NCBI GenBank assembly: GCA_021773555.1
Contig: JAJFKA010000182.1
Coordinates: 1 to 64,000 of the forward strand
Direction of reading: 5' to 3'
DNA: 64,000 nt
DNA from: Gammaproteobacteria bacterium
GTDB lineage: Bacteria > Pseudomonadota > Gammaproteobacteria > Pseudomonadales > Azotimanducaceae
Shown: positions 25,067 to 34,816 of the stretch, in pieces
Numbering within the stretch: the stretch's first letter is position 1
How the letters are laid out: each line of letters begins with the position of its first letter
Program-made: the position numbers and the translations under genes
The notes under the pieces: generated by a model
Seen by the model: the letters and a program-made list of their open reading frames with translations, nothing else
Database searches by the model: none
Told to the model about the DNA's origin: nothing

Positions 25067-25188
25067 TAATAAGGCTCCTGACGGGGTCCGGACTGGTGGA
25101 CTGGTGGAATGGTTTGGCGAAGGTTACCGGCGGATTGTTAAATTCAGGTTAAGACAGCATAAATAATCGGATCAGCTCGGTGTGGAAA

Positions 25189-25234
25189 CTTTAAATTCTC
25201 TTTAACAAATCTTAATACAGGAAGCTTCTAATAG
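25189..25234 (+). promoter_or_regulatory. Candidate PhoB-type box and -10 for pstS
   Basis: Three contiguous 11-base units start with CTTTAAA (25189), CTTTAAC (25200) and CTTAATA (25211). This 11-base spacing is what PhoB uses, and the heptamers resemble, but do not match, CTGTCAT. TAATAG at 25229-25234 stands eight bases after the last unit where the -10 would be, about 27 bases before the pstS start. The same site could also serve the divergent porin. Confidence 0.42.
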
Positions 25235-25260
25235 CGGTATTCATTTATCAGGATCAATCA

Positions 25261-26271
25261 ATGCGAAACCTAATCTTCCTCGCGCTTGCGGCACTGTTCG
25301 TCAGTGGCTGCGATAACAGTGAACAATCCCGGGACCAGGGTGTTGATCCAGATGCGCATCCTACACCGCTTTCCACGATGACTGGAAAAGTTCGACTGGA
25401 TGGTTCGAGCACAGTGTTTCCGATCAGCGAGGCGGTCGCGGAGGAATTCCATGCAATTGCGCCAGGTATCCGGGTCACGGTCGGGGTTTCCGGCACCGGT
25501 GGGGGATTTAAAAAATTCCTCAACGGTGAAGTCGATATCAATGATGCTTCCAGAGCCATCAAGCCATCTGAGCAGGCCAGCGCGATCGCAGCAGGCATCG
25601 AATTCATCGAATTGCCGGTTGCCTTTGATGGATTGTCAGTGGTCGTTCACGCCGAGAACGACTGGGCGTTAACCATGACGACCGCGGAACTAAAAAAAGT
25701 CTGGGAACCGGGCAGCAAGGTAAAACGCTGGAGTGATGTGCGGGACTCGTGGCCCGATGAGCCAATCAGGCTTTATGGACCGGGGACTGACTCGGGGACC
25801 TTCGATTACTTCACCAAGGCGATTAATGGCAAGGAGCAGGCTTCGAGGCCAGACTTTACCGCCAGTGAGGATGACAATGTGCTGGTCCAGGGGATCGCGG
25901 GTGATCGCTATTCACTCGGCTATTTTGGATTTGCCTACTACCAGGAGAATCGGGACAAGCTGGGGATTGTAGCCATTGACGGCGGCAAGGGTGCGATCGC
26001 ACCGAGCATCGAGACAATCAACGATGGCACCTATGCGCCCCTGTCACGACCGATCTTCATTTATGTCAATGCCGGGTCCCTTGATGATCCGGCGGTCGCG
26101 GAATTCGTCGCCTTCTATCTGGACAATGCTGCAAAACTTAGCAGCGAAGTGGGTTACATCGCGTTGCCCCAGGCAACTTACACGGCGGCCAGATCGCGAC
26201 TCGCTACGCGCGAATCCGGCACGGCTTATTCCGGTGATCAACGGGTCGGCACGCTGATTGAGCATGACTGA
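25261..26271 (+). CDS. pstS: Phosphate ABC transporter substrate-binding lipoprotein PstS
   Basis: Periplasmic phosphate receptor for the Pst importer, 336 residues. The N-terminus is a lipoprotein signal ([17 protein letters not shown], lipobox VSGC). Phosphate-binding segments are visible: [35 protein letters not shown] with DASRAIK, and [16 protein letters not shown]. It is the first gene of pstSCAB-phoU and its end overlaps the start of pstC by eight bases. Confidence 0.95.
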   Translation: MRNLIFLALAALFVSGCDNSEQSRDQGVDPDAHPTPLSTMTGKVRLDGSSTVFPISEAVAEEFHAIAPGIRVTVGVSGTGGGFKKFLNGEVDINDASRAIKPSEQASAIAAGIEFIELPVAFDGLSVVVHAENDWALTMTTAELKKVWEPGSKVKRWSDVRDSWPDEPIRLYGPGTDSGTFDYFTKAINGKEQASRPDFTASEDDNVLVQGIAGDRYSLGYFGFAYYQENRDKLGIVAIDGGKGAIAPSIETINDGTYAPLSRPIFIYVNAGSLDDPAVAEFVAFYLDNAAKLSSEVGYIALPQATYTAARSRLATRESGTAYSGDQRVGTLIEHD

Positions 26272-27226
26272 TTCCGCTTTGAGTACCAGCCCTCATGAAT
26301 TCGGCGATGTTCGCGGCGATCGAGCCGCAAATCGGCTGACTTCCAATAACTCACACTGGGCAGAGCGCCTGCTGAATGTGCTGTTTTTCGGTTGCGCTTT
26401 CATCTCTGTTGTCACAACGGCGGCGGTGATCATCATCCTGGCACGGGAAACCTGGGGTTTTTTCCAGGAGGTGCCGGTCAGGGATTTCCTGCTGGGGACG
26501 CGGTGGACACCACTGCTCAATCCGAAATCCTATGGCATTTTACCCTTGCTGAGTGGCACGGTATTGATTGTGGTGGGCTCGTCCCTGGTCGCGTTGCCTG
26601 TGGGTGTTGCCTGTGCCGTCTACCTTAGCGAATTTGCGAGTGACCGCATCCGGCAGGTAGTCAAACCGGTGCTGGAGATTCTCGCAGGGATTCCGACAGT
26701 TGTTTATGGATTCTTCGCGTTGACCTTTGTGACCCCTGTGTTACGGATGATCCTGCCACAAACCCATGTGTTTAATGCCGCAAGCGCTGCGATCGTGGTG
26801 GGTATTATGGTATTACCGATGGTTGCGTCGCTCTGTGATGATGCATTGCGGTCAGTCCCTTCGAGCCTGCGAGAGGGAGCCTATTCACTCGGTGCGACTT
26901 CATTTGAAGTCACCATTAGTGTTGTATTGCCGGCTGCCTTGTCGGGGATATTTGCAGCCTTTGTACTGGCTGTTTCGCGGGCGATTGGTGAGACCATGGC
27001 GGTGACGCTGGCCGCCGGTGCAACCCCCAATTTCACACTGAATCCCCTTGAGAGTATCCAGACGATGACTTCCTACATTGTTCAGGTCTCCCTCGGGGAT
27101 ACCCCGTCCGGTACGCTGGCCTACAAAACACTATTCGCCGTTGCGGCTGTGCTGTTCAGTCTGACACTGGCACTGAACCTTCTGGCGAATCAGGTGATGA
27201 ACAAATACCACGAGGTGTACGAATGA
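26264..27226 (+). CDS. pstC: Phosphate ABC transporter permease PstC
   Basis: Inner-membrane permease subunit of the Pst complex, 320 residues with six predicted helices after a hydrophilic N-terminus of about 45 residues. Characteristic segments are [34 protein letters not shown] and the cytoplasmic EAA-type loop [15 protein letters not shown]...VLPAALSGI, which contacts the ATPase PstB. ATG 26264 lies within the end of pstS; pstA begins in a four-base ATGA overlap at the other end. Confidence 0.94.
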   Translation: MTDSALSTSPHEFGDVRGDRAANRLTSNNSHWAERLLNVLFFGCAFISVVTTAAVIIILARETWGFFQEVPVRDFLLGTRWTPLLNPKSYGILPLLSGTVLIVVGSSLVALPVGVACAVYLSEFASDRIRQVVKPVLEILAGIPTVVYGFFALTFVTPVLRMILPQTHVFNAASAAIVVGIMVLPMVASLCDDALRSVPSSLREGAYSLGATSFEVTISVVLPAALSGIFAAFVLAVSRAIGETMAVTLAAGATPNFTLNPLESIQTMTSYIVQVSLGDTPSGTLAYKTLFAVAAVLFSLTLALNLLANQVMNKYHEVYE

Positions 27227-28083
27227 TGCAGGCTGGACTAAATCTGGCGCGTCGGCACGCCCGGGCGCGCCTGTTCAAATCCTTTTGCATCGCCATGACA
27301 ATGTTTTCGGTGCTCATCCTCGGCGTGCTGGTGGCGCAGGTTTCGATGCTTGGACTGCCGTGGCTGGATTGGGATTTCCTCTCGAGCTTCCCGTCCAGGT
27401 TCCCGGAAAAAGCAGGAATTAAATCAGCCTTGTTCGGTACGCTCTGGCTCGTCAGCCTGACTGCCTTGTTTGCGATTCCGACCGGGGTGCTGGCGGCTGT
27501 GTATCTTCAGGAATATGCAAAGCAGAATCGAATCACACGCTTTATCAATATCAACATTGCTAACCTCGCGGGTGTGCCCTCGATTGTGTATGGCATTCTT
27601 GGTCTGGCGATGTTTGTACGTTTTATGGATCTGGGCAGAAGCGTCGTAGCCGGTGCGCTGACCATGGCGTTATTGATCCTGCCGGTCATTGTGATCGCGG
27701 CGAAAGAGGCGATTCGCGCTGTCCCGGCATCTCTGCGCCAGGCCGCTTTTGCGGTTGGTGCGACTCGCTGGCAGGTTACTCGCGCGCACGTTCTGCCGCA
27801 GGCTTTTCCAGGAATTCTAACGGGTGTGATTCTGGCGCTATCGCGAGCGCTCGGCGAAACCGCACCACTCATCATGATTGGCGCGTTAACGTATATAGCC
27901 TTCGTTCCGGCCGGGCCCATGGATGAATTTACCGCGTTACCCATACAGATATTCAACTGGACTACCCGACCCCAGTCAGAATTTCATGAGCTTTCGTCGG
28001 CTGGCATTATCGTGTTGCTTGTAGTGCTGTTGCTGATGAACGCGACGGCTGTGTACATCCGCTATCGTGGCTCCAGAACCTGA
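27223..28083 (+). CDS. pstA: Phosphate ABC transporter permease PstA
   Basis: Second permease of the Pst importer, 286 residues and six helices. Markers: [39 protein letters not shown], and the EAA loop [15 protein letters not shown]...VLPQAFPGI followed by [15 protein letters not shown]. It starts by ATGA overlap with pstC and ends two bases from the first ATG considered for pstB. Confidence 0.94.
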   Translation: MMQAGLNLARRHARARLFKSFCIAMTMFSVLILGVLVAQVSMLGLPWLDWDFLSSFPSRFPEKAGIKSALFGTLWLVSLTALFAIPTGVLAAVYLQEYAKQNRITRFININIANLAGVPSIVYGILGLAMFVRFMDLGRSVVAGALTMALLILPVIVIAAKEAIRAVPASLRQAAFAVGATRWQVTRAHVLPQAFPGILTGVILALSRALGETAPLIMIGALTYIAFVPAGPMDEFTALPIQIFNWTTRPQSEFHELSSAGIIVLLVVLLLMNATAVYIRYRGSRT

Positions 28084-28084
28084 G

Positions 28085-28894
28085 ATGAAAACCGAGATGA
28101 TGAATTCTACTGTGAGTGGTTCGCCAGGCAATTCGGCCGAACCTGACCCCGCGATCCTGGAAGCCCGGAATGTTTGCATCAGCTATGGTGAGAACCTCGC
28201 TGTTAACAATGTAAGTCTGTTGATACCGGAAAAAAAGATCACGGCAATCATCGGCCCGTCTGGTTGCGGCAAGAGCACCTTGCTCCGGTCCTTCAATCGC
28301 ATGAACGACTTTATTGACACGGTCAGCCAGACGGGTTCGATGACGTTTCGTGGCGAGGATATCTATGCAGCGAACACCGACCCGGTCGAGGTGCGGCTGA
28401 AAATCGGCATGGTTTTCCAGAAACCCAATCCCTTTCCGAAATCAATCTACAGAAATGTTGCCTGGGGACCCATGATCAATGGGATGAGGGGCGATATGGA
28501 TGAACTGGTTGAAGCAGCGCTGAAACGGGCAGCGCTCTGGGATGAAGTCAAAGACCGGGTGGACGAATCTGCATTAACCCTGTCTGGAGGACAACAGCAA
28601 CGCTTGTGCATCGCGCGGGCGTTGGCGATGAAGCCGGAAATCATCCTGATGGACGAGCCTTGCTCGGCACTGGACCCGGTGTCAACCGCCAGAATCGAGG
28701 ATCTGCTGTTTGAGCTGAAGCAAAATTACACGATCGTTATTGTGACCCACAACATGCACCAGGCAGCCAGGGTCTCGGACTATACGGCATTTCTGGAGAA
28801 CGGTGTGCTGGTTGAATATGGCGAGACCGATCAGGTATTCACACGACCCGCAAACAACCGAACGGAAGAATATGTAACAGGGCGATTCGGATGA
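28085..28894 (+). CDS. pstB: Phosphate ABC transporter ATP-binding protein PstB
   Basis: ATPase of the Pst importer, about 269 residues. Intact catalytic motifs: Walker [11 protein letters not shown]-loop [15 protein letters not shown] (the PstB-specific stretch), signature LSGGQQQR, Walker [13 protein letters not shown] and the H-loop [10 protein letters not shown]. Several starts are possible (GTG 28067, ATG 28085, ATG 28097); 28085 directly follows the pstA stop. The intact motifs contrast with the degenerate ABC protein at 42461. Confidence 0.94.
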   Translation: MKTEMMNSTVSGSPGNSAEPDPAILEARNVCISYGENLAVNNVSLLIPEKKITAIIGPSGCGKSTLLRSFNRMNDFIDTVSQTGSMTFRGEDIYAANTDPVEVRLKIGMVFQKPNPFPKSIYRNVAWGPMINGMRGDMDELVEAALKRAALWDEVKDRVDESALTLSGGQQQRLCIARALAMKPEIILMDEPCSALDPVSTARIEDLLFELKQNYTIVIVTHNMHQAARVSDYTAFLENGVLVEYGETDQVFTRPANNRTEEYVTGRFG

Positions 28895-28931
28895 CGTTCG
28901 GAAAACCAACTGCGGTTGAAGTGAGGTTGAG

Positions 28932-29600
28932 ATGAGTAAGCATTTAGAGCGGGACCTGGATAAGTTACGTCGACAGATCGTAACCCTTGGTAGTCTGGTG
29001 GAAAATGTCACCAGGACTGTCATTGAATCCATGGGAAATTTCACGTCATCCAATCTCGATGAAATATTTGAAGCCGAAATGCGCATCAACGAGATGGAAG
29101 TTGAAATCGAGGAAGACTGTCTGAAGACGTTGGCACTGCACCAACCCGTCGCCATCGATTTGCGCTTTGTGATTGTTGTTCTAAAGGTTAACAATGACCT
29201 GGAAAGAATGGGGGATCAGTTGGTGAACATCGCCGAGCGGCTGGAGTTCCTCAAAGACAAGGATCGGCTGACCATCGATCTGCAGTTCGACAAAATGGGG
29301 AACATCTGCAACAACATGCTGCACAGCGCACTGGATGCCCTGGTCCGTCAGGATGCCAGACTTGCCCGTAAAGTGCTGGACATGGATGACGAACTCGACG
29401 CCTATCACGCCTGGACCTACAAGGCTCTCCAGCAGGAGATGGTGAACAATTCAGCCATTGTCATGACGGCTGTCTCGTACCTGACGATATCCTCGAATCT
29501 TGAACGAGTGGGAGACCTGGCAACCAATATCGCCGAGGAAATTATCTTTATGGAAGAAGGTGAGGTTGTGCGTCACCTTGAGCCAGGCGCGATTCGTTGA
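28932..29600 (+). CDS. phoU: Phosphate signalling protein PhoU
   Basis: A 222-residue all-helical protein with two PhoU three-helix repeats, each with the metal-binding E/D pattern (EAEMRINEMEVEIEEDCLKT; VLDMDDELDAYHAWTYKA). PhoU links the Pst transporter to the PhoR kinase and silences the Pho regulon when phosphate is plentiful. It ends the operon. phoB and phoR are not in the window. Confidence 0.94.
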   Translation: MSKHLERDLDKLRRQIVTLGSLVENVTRTVIESMGNFTSSNLDEIFEAEMRINEMEVEIEEDCLKTLALHQPVAIDLRFVIVVLKVNNDLERMGDQLVNIAERLEFLKDKDRLTIDLQFDKMGNICNNMLHSALDALVRQDARLARKVLDMDDELDAYHAWTYKALQQEMVNNSAIVMTAVSYLTISSNLERVGDLATNIAEEIIFMEEGEVVRHLEPGAIR

Positions 29601-29636
29601 CGGTCGAGTCGCTAGCGAGTTGCAGGATCAAAGGGA

Positions 29637-31559
29637 CTAGTCGAATACGTAATCGGACGGTTCCGGTTGTTTGGTTCTCAGCCAGAATTCGACCAGTGAG
29701 AAGGGCCAGTTCTGTGTAACCCGACCCTTGTCATTTCGGTACCAGGTATTCGCATTCGATATCGCCCAGGCCATCTTTTCGTTTTCCCGGTCGATCTGCT
29801 TGTTAAACAAATCGTGAACCTCCTGCTTGCAATCCAGCGATTGCTTATTGTCGGCAATCAGTAATCTGATACAGCCGAGAATGTAGCGAACCTCGCATTC
29901 GGAGAAAAAGATGATACTGCCATTGACGACGATATTGGTGTTCGGTCCATAACAGGCGAACAGGTTGGGGAAACCCGGGATACTGATGCCAAGGTAGGCA
30001 CGAGGATCTCCATCCCAGTGTTCGTGCAGGTTGATTCCATTTTTACCGATGACTTCCATTGGCCACAGGAATTTATCCGCGAGAAATCCTGTGCCGTAGA
30101 TGATGACATCGGCGTCATGTTGTTCGCCAGACCGGGTCCGAATTCCGTTCTCGTTTATTTCTGCAATCGGGTCGGTGAGTACGTGGACATTGTCGCGCTT
30201 CAAGGCATTTAACCAGGTGCCGTCGTCAAATAAAATTCGCTTGCCACCGACAGGGTAGTCGGGGATGCACTTTGCACATAAATCGGGATCATCGCCAACG
30301 ATTGAATTGATGTGTTCTGTGAAAACCTGGCGCACCAGATCATTGTCGGCACTGATGGAGACCTGTTCGTCGCCGTTCCAGGCAGGATCCTTTTTAACCG
30401 CACCCAGCATGCCCTCGGCGGATCTCCAGAAAACCGCGAAGCGGTACCATTTTCCATAGTAGGGAATATTGTTCAGACACCAGTGCTTACCTTCCGGAAT
30501 GTCCTGCATGTATTCCATCACTGGCGCCATCCAGGGTGCTGTGCGCTGAAAAACTTTAACTTCACCTGCCTGCCTGGCCACATGAGGAACAAACTGGAAT
30601 GCGCTTGCGCCCGTACCGATTACCAGTACTTTCTTGTCGGTAAGGTCGTGCTCATATTCCCAGTTCGTGGAATGAAAGGAGGGGCCGCTGAACTTTTCGC
30701 GGCCTTGAATATCCGGGAACTTCGGGCGGTTCAATTGACCGACGCAACTGATCACCGCATTGGCGCGCAGAGGCGTTTCCTGACCCGCTACATTGATCGT
30801 CCAGGTGCGCTCTGTCTCGTCCCAGACCAGACTTTGTACCTCAGTGCCAAAGCGGATGAATGGTCGCAGTTCATATTCCTCCGCCGCTTCCTTGAAATAA
30901 TCTGCCAGCACCGGCTGCGGGGAGTAGTGTTGCGGCCAGTCTTTGGGTTTAAAGCTGTATGAATACATATGGTTGCTGCTATCGACGCGGCAACCCGGGT
31001 AAACATTCTGAAACCATGTCCCGCCGACATCCTGGTGGCGTTCAAGAATGGTGAAGCTGATACCAGCCTGGCGCAGCCGGATCCCCGTTAACAATCCCGA
31101 CATCCCTGCACCAACAACGATAACGTGAAATGCCTGTTTGGCCTTGTCGTCAAGATCGGACATGCCCGGAGGCGCATACGGATCTTCACCGTTGAGGGAA
31201 AGTTCTGCGGTGAGAAAATCCGCATATTCCGGAGGTATTTCCTGGCCAATAATATAGCTGACCATGGCATTCACCTCCGTCAGACCAGGAGCAGGGGGCA
31301 TCTGGCCTCCGGAGTCGCGGTACTTTTTCAGCGCCTGAAAAGCCTGCTCCCTGATATGTTGCTGCTGCGTTTCGCTGAGTCCACCCTGGGGGTCACCGAA
31401 GAATTCGAATACCGGACGTTCTTCGGCGTTGATGACCGCCAGGTCCCCGTTCATCTGTGCGAGGCTGCAGGCCAGTGAAGGGATATGGGCTTCGATGAGC
31501 GCGGCCCGAATGGTTTCGTCATTGTCCGTAATTACCGGCATTTCCAGCGTGCTGACCAT
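29637..31559 (-). CDS. Flavin-containing monooxygenase, Baeyer-Villiger type
   Basis: A 640-residue FAD- and NADPH-dependent monooxygenase. The first Rossmann motif VVGAGMSGLLTGIRL starts near residue 149, preceded by about 140 residues without a recognised motif, an extension seen in some large BVMOs. The fingerprint FSGPSFHSTNWE matches FxGxxxHxxxW of type I BVMOs except that the last residue is Glu. A second Rossmann motif VLVIGTGASAFQ binds NADPH. It should insert oxygen beside a ketone carbonyl, giving an ester or lactone. Convergent with phoU; the MFS gene lies upstream on the same strand. Confidence 0.87.
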   Translation of the reverse strand: MVSTLEMPVITDNDETIRAALIEAHIPSLACSLAQMNGDLAVINAEERPVFEFFGDPQGGLSETQQQHIREQAFQALKKYRDSGGQMPPAPGLTEVNAMVSYIIGQEIPPEYADFLTAELSLNGEDPYAPPGMSDLDDKAKQAFHVIVVGAGMSGLLTGIRLRQAGISFTILERHQDVGGTWFQNVYPGCRVDSSNHMYSYSFKPKDWPQHYSPQPVLADYFKEAAEEYELRPFIRFGTEVQSLVWDETERTWTINVAGQETPLRANAVISCVGQLNRPKFPDIQGREKFSGPSFHSTNWEYEHDLTDKKVLVIGTGASAFQFVPHVARQAGEVKVFQRTAPWMAPVMEYMQDIPEGKHWCLNNIPYYGKWYRFAVFWRSAEGMLGAVKKDPAWNGDEQVSISADNDLVRQVFTEHINSIVGDDPDLCAKCIPDYPVGGKRILFDDGTWLNALKRDNVHVLTDPIAEINENGIRTRSGEQHDADVIIYGTGFLADKFLWPMEVIGKNGINLHEHWDGDPRAYLGISIPGFPNLFACYGPNTNIVVNGSIIFFSECEVRYILGCIRLLIADNKQSLDCKQEVHDLFNKQIDRENEKMAWAISNANTWYRNDKGRVTQNWPFSLVEFWLRTKQPEPSDYVFD

Positions 31560-31625
31560 CGTCTTCCTGTTTGTGCGGCTAGTAATGCATCATTTATAGA
31601 CTATCGCTGACAGCCCCGCAATCTG

Positions 31626-32945
31626 TCAGGTGGTTCTGGCTTCAGTGGCGGCGATCGATGCAGCCAGGTCTTCCTTCAGATATTTTGACGCCAACCAGAA
31701 GTTAACGAAGGAGATCAGGTAAACGAAATTGCACACCAGCAGGGCAATGCGCAGCGATTCGACATCAGTCATCTGCCAGTATTGCTGCAGTACGTCGCTG
31801 ATTACACCCACCATCGTTGGACCGAACACCAGACCGATTATGTTGATAATAAAAAGCAACAACGCGGAAGCCGCCGCGCGCATGGCCAGAGGAGCGAGCG
31901 ATTGGGTCATTCCGAAAGTAGGACCAGTGTACAGATTCACCAGAAACGCAGGCACCGTGTAGAACACCAGTGCAAGCGTCAGGCTATCGACAATGAAAAC
32001 AGCTGCACCGAACGGTACCGCGATAAGAAATCCAATTCCAGGAACCAGCATGTACCAGCGAACATCCTTGCGACCGAGTTTATCGGCAAGATATCCACCG
32101 AGGAATGTACCTGCGCCACCGCAGATACCGATTATCAGACCCAGTGCGGTGCCGACCTCACCACTGCTCATATCATGGGTGCGGACAAGAAACGATGGCA
32201 TCCAGGCGATTGCGCCATAACCGACGAATGCCTGGGTTGCCGCGCCGAGAGAAAGCTGGCGAAAGGAGCGGAATCCCCACATGGTTTTGACGACCATGGA
32301 GAACGGGACATTCTCCACTTCTTCGACTCGATTCTCGCTATATCCCCTTGGCGGCTCTTTGACACTGAGCTTCATCACAATCGCGAGCGCGATCCCGGGA
32401 ATACCGACAACAAAAAAAGCGTTTCGCCAGCCGAAAAATTCGTTGATCCAGCCCCCGGCGAGATTGCCGAACAGAATACCTACTGGAATACCCAGCGCGT
32501 AAACACCAAGCGCGGTGGCGCGTTTATGAGGTGCAAAGTAATCTGCTAACAGGGAATGTGAGGGTGGGCTGCCACCGGCTTCGCCGATACCGACACCAAT
32601 GCGGGCGATGAGCAATTGCCAGAAGTTTGCGGCAAAACCTGAAAGCGCCGTCATCAGGCTCCAGATCACCAGGCAAATAGAGATGATGTTGACCCTGGAA
32701 TAGCGATCTGCGAGTCGCGCGATCGGTATCCCCAGCGTGGCGTAGAAAATACCGAAGGCAATTCCGCTCAGTGCCCCGATTTCGGTGTCAGAGAGCCCCA
32801 GGTCCAGTTTAATGGCCGGTGCAAGAATCGCGAGAATCTGTCGGTCGATGAAGTTGAAGATGTAGACCACCACAAGTACACCCAGAACGTAGCGGGTATA
32901 ACCGGGTGTAAACAGGGATTTGCCTTCTTCCTTGGGCTGGGACAT
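31626..32945 (-). CDS. MFS transporter, spinster-like
   Basis: A 439-residue transporter with twelve helices. The N-terminal helix FIDRQILAILAPAIK with DLGLSDTEIGALSGIAF and PIARLADRYSR are typical of the spinster/sphingolipid-transporter-like group common in sterol- or xenobiotic-degrading proteobacteria. IGEAGGSPPSHSLLADYF is the conserved TM4-5 stretch. ATG 32945 has GGAG eight bases upstream, so the longer frame to 33005 is not used. It may import a substrate for the neighbouring BVMO; this is inference. Confidence 0.86.
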   Translation of the reverse strand: MSQPKEEGKSLFTPGYTRYVLGVLVVVYIFNFIDRQILAILAPAIKLDLGLSDTEIGALSGIAFGIFYATLGIPIARLADRYSRVNIISICLVIWSLMTALSGFAANFWQLLIARIGVGIGEAGGSPPSHSLLADYFAPHKRATALGVYALGIPVGILFGNLAGGWINEFFGWRNAFFVVGIPGIALAIVMKLSVKEPPRGYSENRVEEVENVPFSMVVKTMWGFRSFRQLSLGAATQAFVGYGAIAWMPSFLVRTHDMSSGEVGTALGLIIGICGGAGTFLGGYLADKLGRKDVRWYMLVPGIGFLIAVPFGAAVFIVDSLTLALVFYTVPAFLVNLYTGPTFGMTQSLAPLAMRAAASALLLFIINIIGLVFGPTMVGVISDVLQQYWQMTDVESLRIALLVCNFVYLISFVNFWLASKYLKEDLAASIAATEARTT

Positions 32946-33102
32946 CTGCGTCGCTCCAACGATTGCTATTCTTGTTGTATCAGGGTGTGTTCGGGTGCGG
33001 GACAAAATAGCATTCCCGACGATACTGGCGCAATGTCGCGATAACGAAGGCGCTTGATTGCGTTATAGTGAGCACTGTCACTTAAGTCCTGGAGTTAATT
33101 TC

Positions 33103-34806
33103 ATGTCTAAATTCGATCTTGTGATACGCGGGGGCCGGGTGATCGACGGCACGGGCGCACCGGAACGCATGGCAGATGTTGCCGTTAATGATGGGAAAAT
33201 TGCCGAAGTAGGTAAGGTTTCAGGCGCTGGAAGACGCGAACTCGCCGCCGAGGGTGCGCTGGTCACGCCGGGCTTTGTCGATATCCACACCCACTATGAT
33301 GGTCAGGCAACCTGGGCTAATCGGCTGAATCCCTCAAGTCATCATGGTGTAACCACCGTCGTGATGGGTAACTGCGGGGTTGGATTTGCGCCTGTCCACA
33401 AAACTGATCACGATCTTCTGATCAAGCTGATGGAGGGCGTCGAGGATATTCCAGGGGCATCATTGCACGAGGGTTTACCGTGGCAATGGGAATCCTTTCC
33501 AGACTACCTGGACTATCTGGGTGAGCGTCAATTTGATATGGATATTGGCGCGCAATTACCGCACGCCGCGTTGCGCGTTTATGTCATGGGTGAACGTGGT
33601 GCCAACCGGGAAGCGGCCACCGTTGATGACATCGCGGAAATGAGACGACTGACCAGCCAGGCGCTTAAGGCTGGCGCCCTTGGCTTCACCAGTTCAAGAA
33701 CCTTAAACCACCGCAGCAGCACCGGTGACCCGACGCCGTCGCTGACCGCCGCGTACGATGAATTGATGGGCATCGGATTAGGCGTCAAGGATGCCGGGAC
33801 CGGCGTGCTGGAAATGATTTCGGATTTTAAAGGCCTGGATGAAGAATTTAATACCCTGAAGGACATGACCCGGGCCAGCGGCAGTTCGATGACGATCTCA
33901 CTCGCGCAGGGATTGAGCCCGCACGGCTGGAAAAAGCTGTTAGCACGAATTGATGGGGCCAATGCCGAGGGCATCGTAATGAAAGGTCAGGTTGCGCCCC
34001 GGGCCATCGGGATTTTGATGGGTCTGAATTGTACGTTGAATCCGTTCGTTCGCTATCGCAGTTATCGTGAGATTGCGCAACTGCCGTTGCCGGCACGCGT
34101 GGCAAAACTGAGAGACCCGGCATTCAGGCAGCAGTTGCTCGGCGACAAACCCGGCAGCGACGGGCCGTCACTGCTACTCAGTGATTTCAACAAGATGTGG
34201 GTGTTCGGAAGTCCACCGGACTATGAGCCGGCTGCCGAGGATAGTATTGGCGCGCGAGCGGCCAGGCTTGGGATCACACCTGAAGCGCTGGCACTGGATG
34301 CCATGCTTGAAAACGACGGTGAGCAGATGATCTACACACCTTTTGCGAACTATACCGATTTCAATCTCGACTGTTGCCGTGAAATGATCCTGAGTGAAAA
34401 CACCGTGATGGGCCTGGGGGATGGCGGCGCCCATGTCGGTACAATCTGCGACGCCAGTTTTGTCACCTATCTGCTAACGCACTGGGGACGTGACCGCACC
34501 CGGGGCGAGCTGATCGACCTGCCAACCCTGGTCAAGGCACAGTCAAGGGATACGGCAGCGGCGGTTGGTTTGCACGACCGCGGGACGCTTGTTCCAGGTA
34601 AGCGCGCTGACATCAATCTGATTGATTTCGAGAGACTGGCAATTCACACGCCGACCATGGTCCAGGACCTGCCTGCAGGCGGGCGTCGCCTGGAACAAAC
34701 GACTGACGGCTATCTGGCGACGATTTGCGCCGGGCAGGTCACTTACGAAAATGGCTCGGCGACTGAGACCTTGCCGGGACGCCTGATTCGCGGCCCACAA
34801 GGCTGA
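33103..34806 (+). CDS. Amidohydrolase, N-acyl-D-amino-acid deacylase family
   Basis: A 567-residue metal-dependent hydrolase. Markers are the amidohydrolase N-terminus DLVIRGGRVIDGTGAP, the metal-binding HxH in DIHTHYDGQATW, later GNCGVGFAP, the LGDGGAHVGTICD aspartate segment and the C-terminal beta-sandwich RGTLVPGKRADINLIDF. This matches the D-aminoacylase branch, which removes acyl groups from N-acyl-D-amino acids, although many relatives act on other amides. GGAG lies eight bases before ATG 33103. It is divergent from the MFS gene and convergent with hmgA. Confidence 0.86.
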   Translation: MSKFDLVIRGGRVIDGTGAPERMADVAVNDGKIAEVGKVSGAGRRELAAEGALVTPGFVDIHTHYDGQATWANRLNPSSHHGVTTVVMGNCGVGFAPVHKTDHDLLIKLMEGVEDIPGASLHEGLPWQWESFPDYLDYLGERQFDMDIGAQLPHAALRVYVMGERGANREAATVDDIAEMRRLTSQALKAGALGFTSSRTLNHRSSTGDPTPSLTAAYDELMGIGLGVKDAGTGVLEMISDFKGLDEEFNTLKDMTRASGSSMTISLAQGLSPHGWKKLLARIDGANAEGIVMKGQVAPRAIGILMGLNCTLNPFVRYRSYREIAQLPLPARVAKLRDPAFRQQLLGDKPGSDGPSLLLSDFNKMWVFGSPPDYEPAAEDSIGARAARLGITPEALALDAMLENDGEQMIYTPFANYTDFNLDCCREMILSENTVMGLGDGGAHVGTICDASFVTYLLTHWGRDRTRGELIDLPTLVKAQSRDTAAAVGLHDRGTLVPGKRADINLIDFERLAIHTPTMVQDLPAGGRRLEQTTDGYLATICAGQVTYENGSATETLPGRLIRGPQG

Positions 34807-34816
34807 GCCGTTAGCA

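Noticed and set aside
29605-29636. TCGCTAGCGA palindrome between phoU and the BVMO as a terminator
   Set aside because: No T-run follows on either strand, and the stem is too short.
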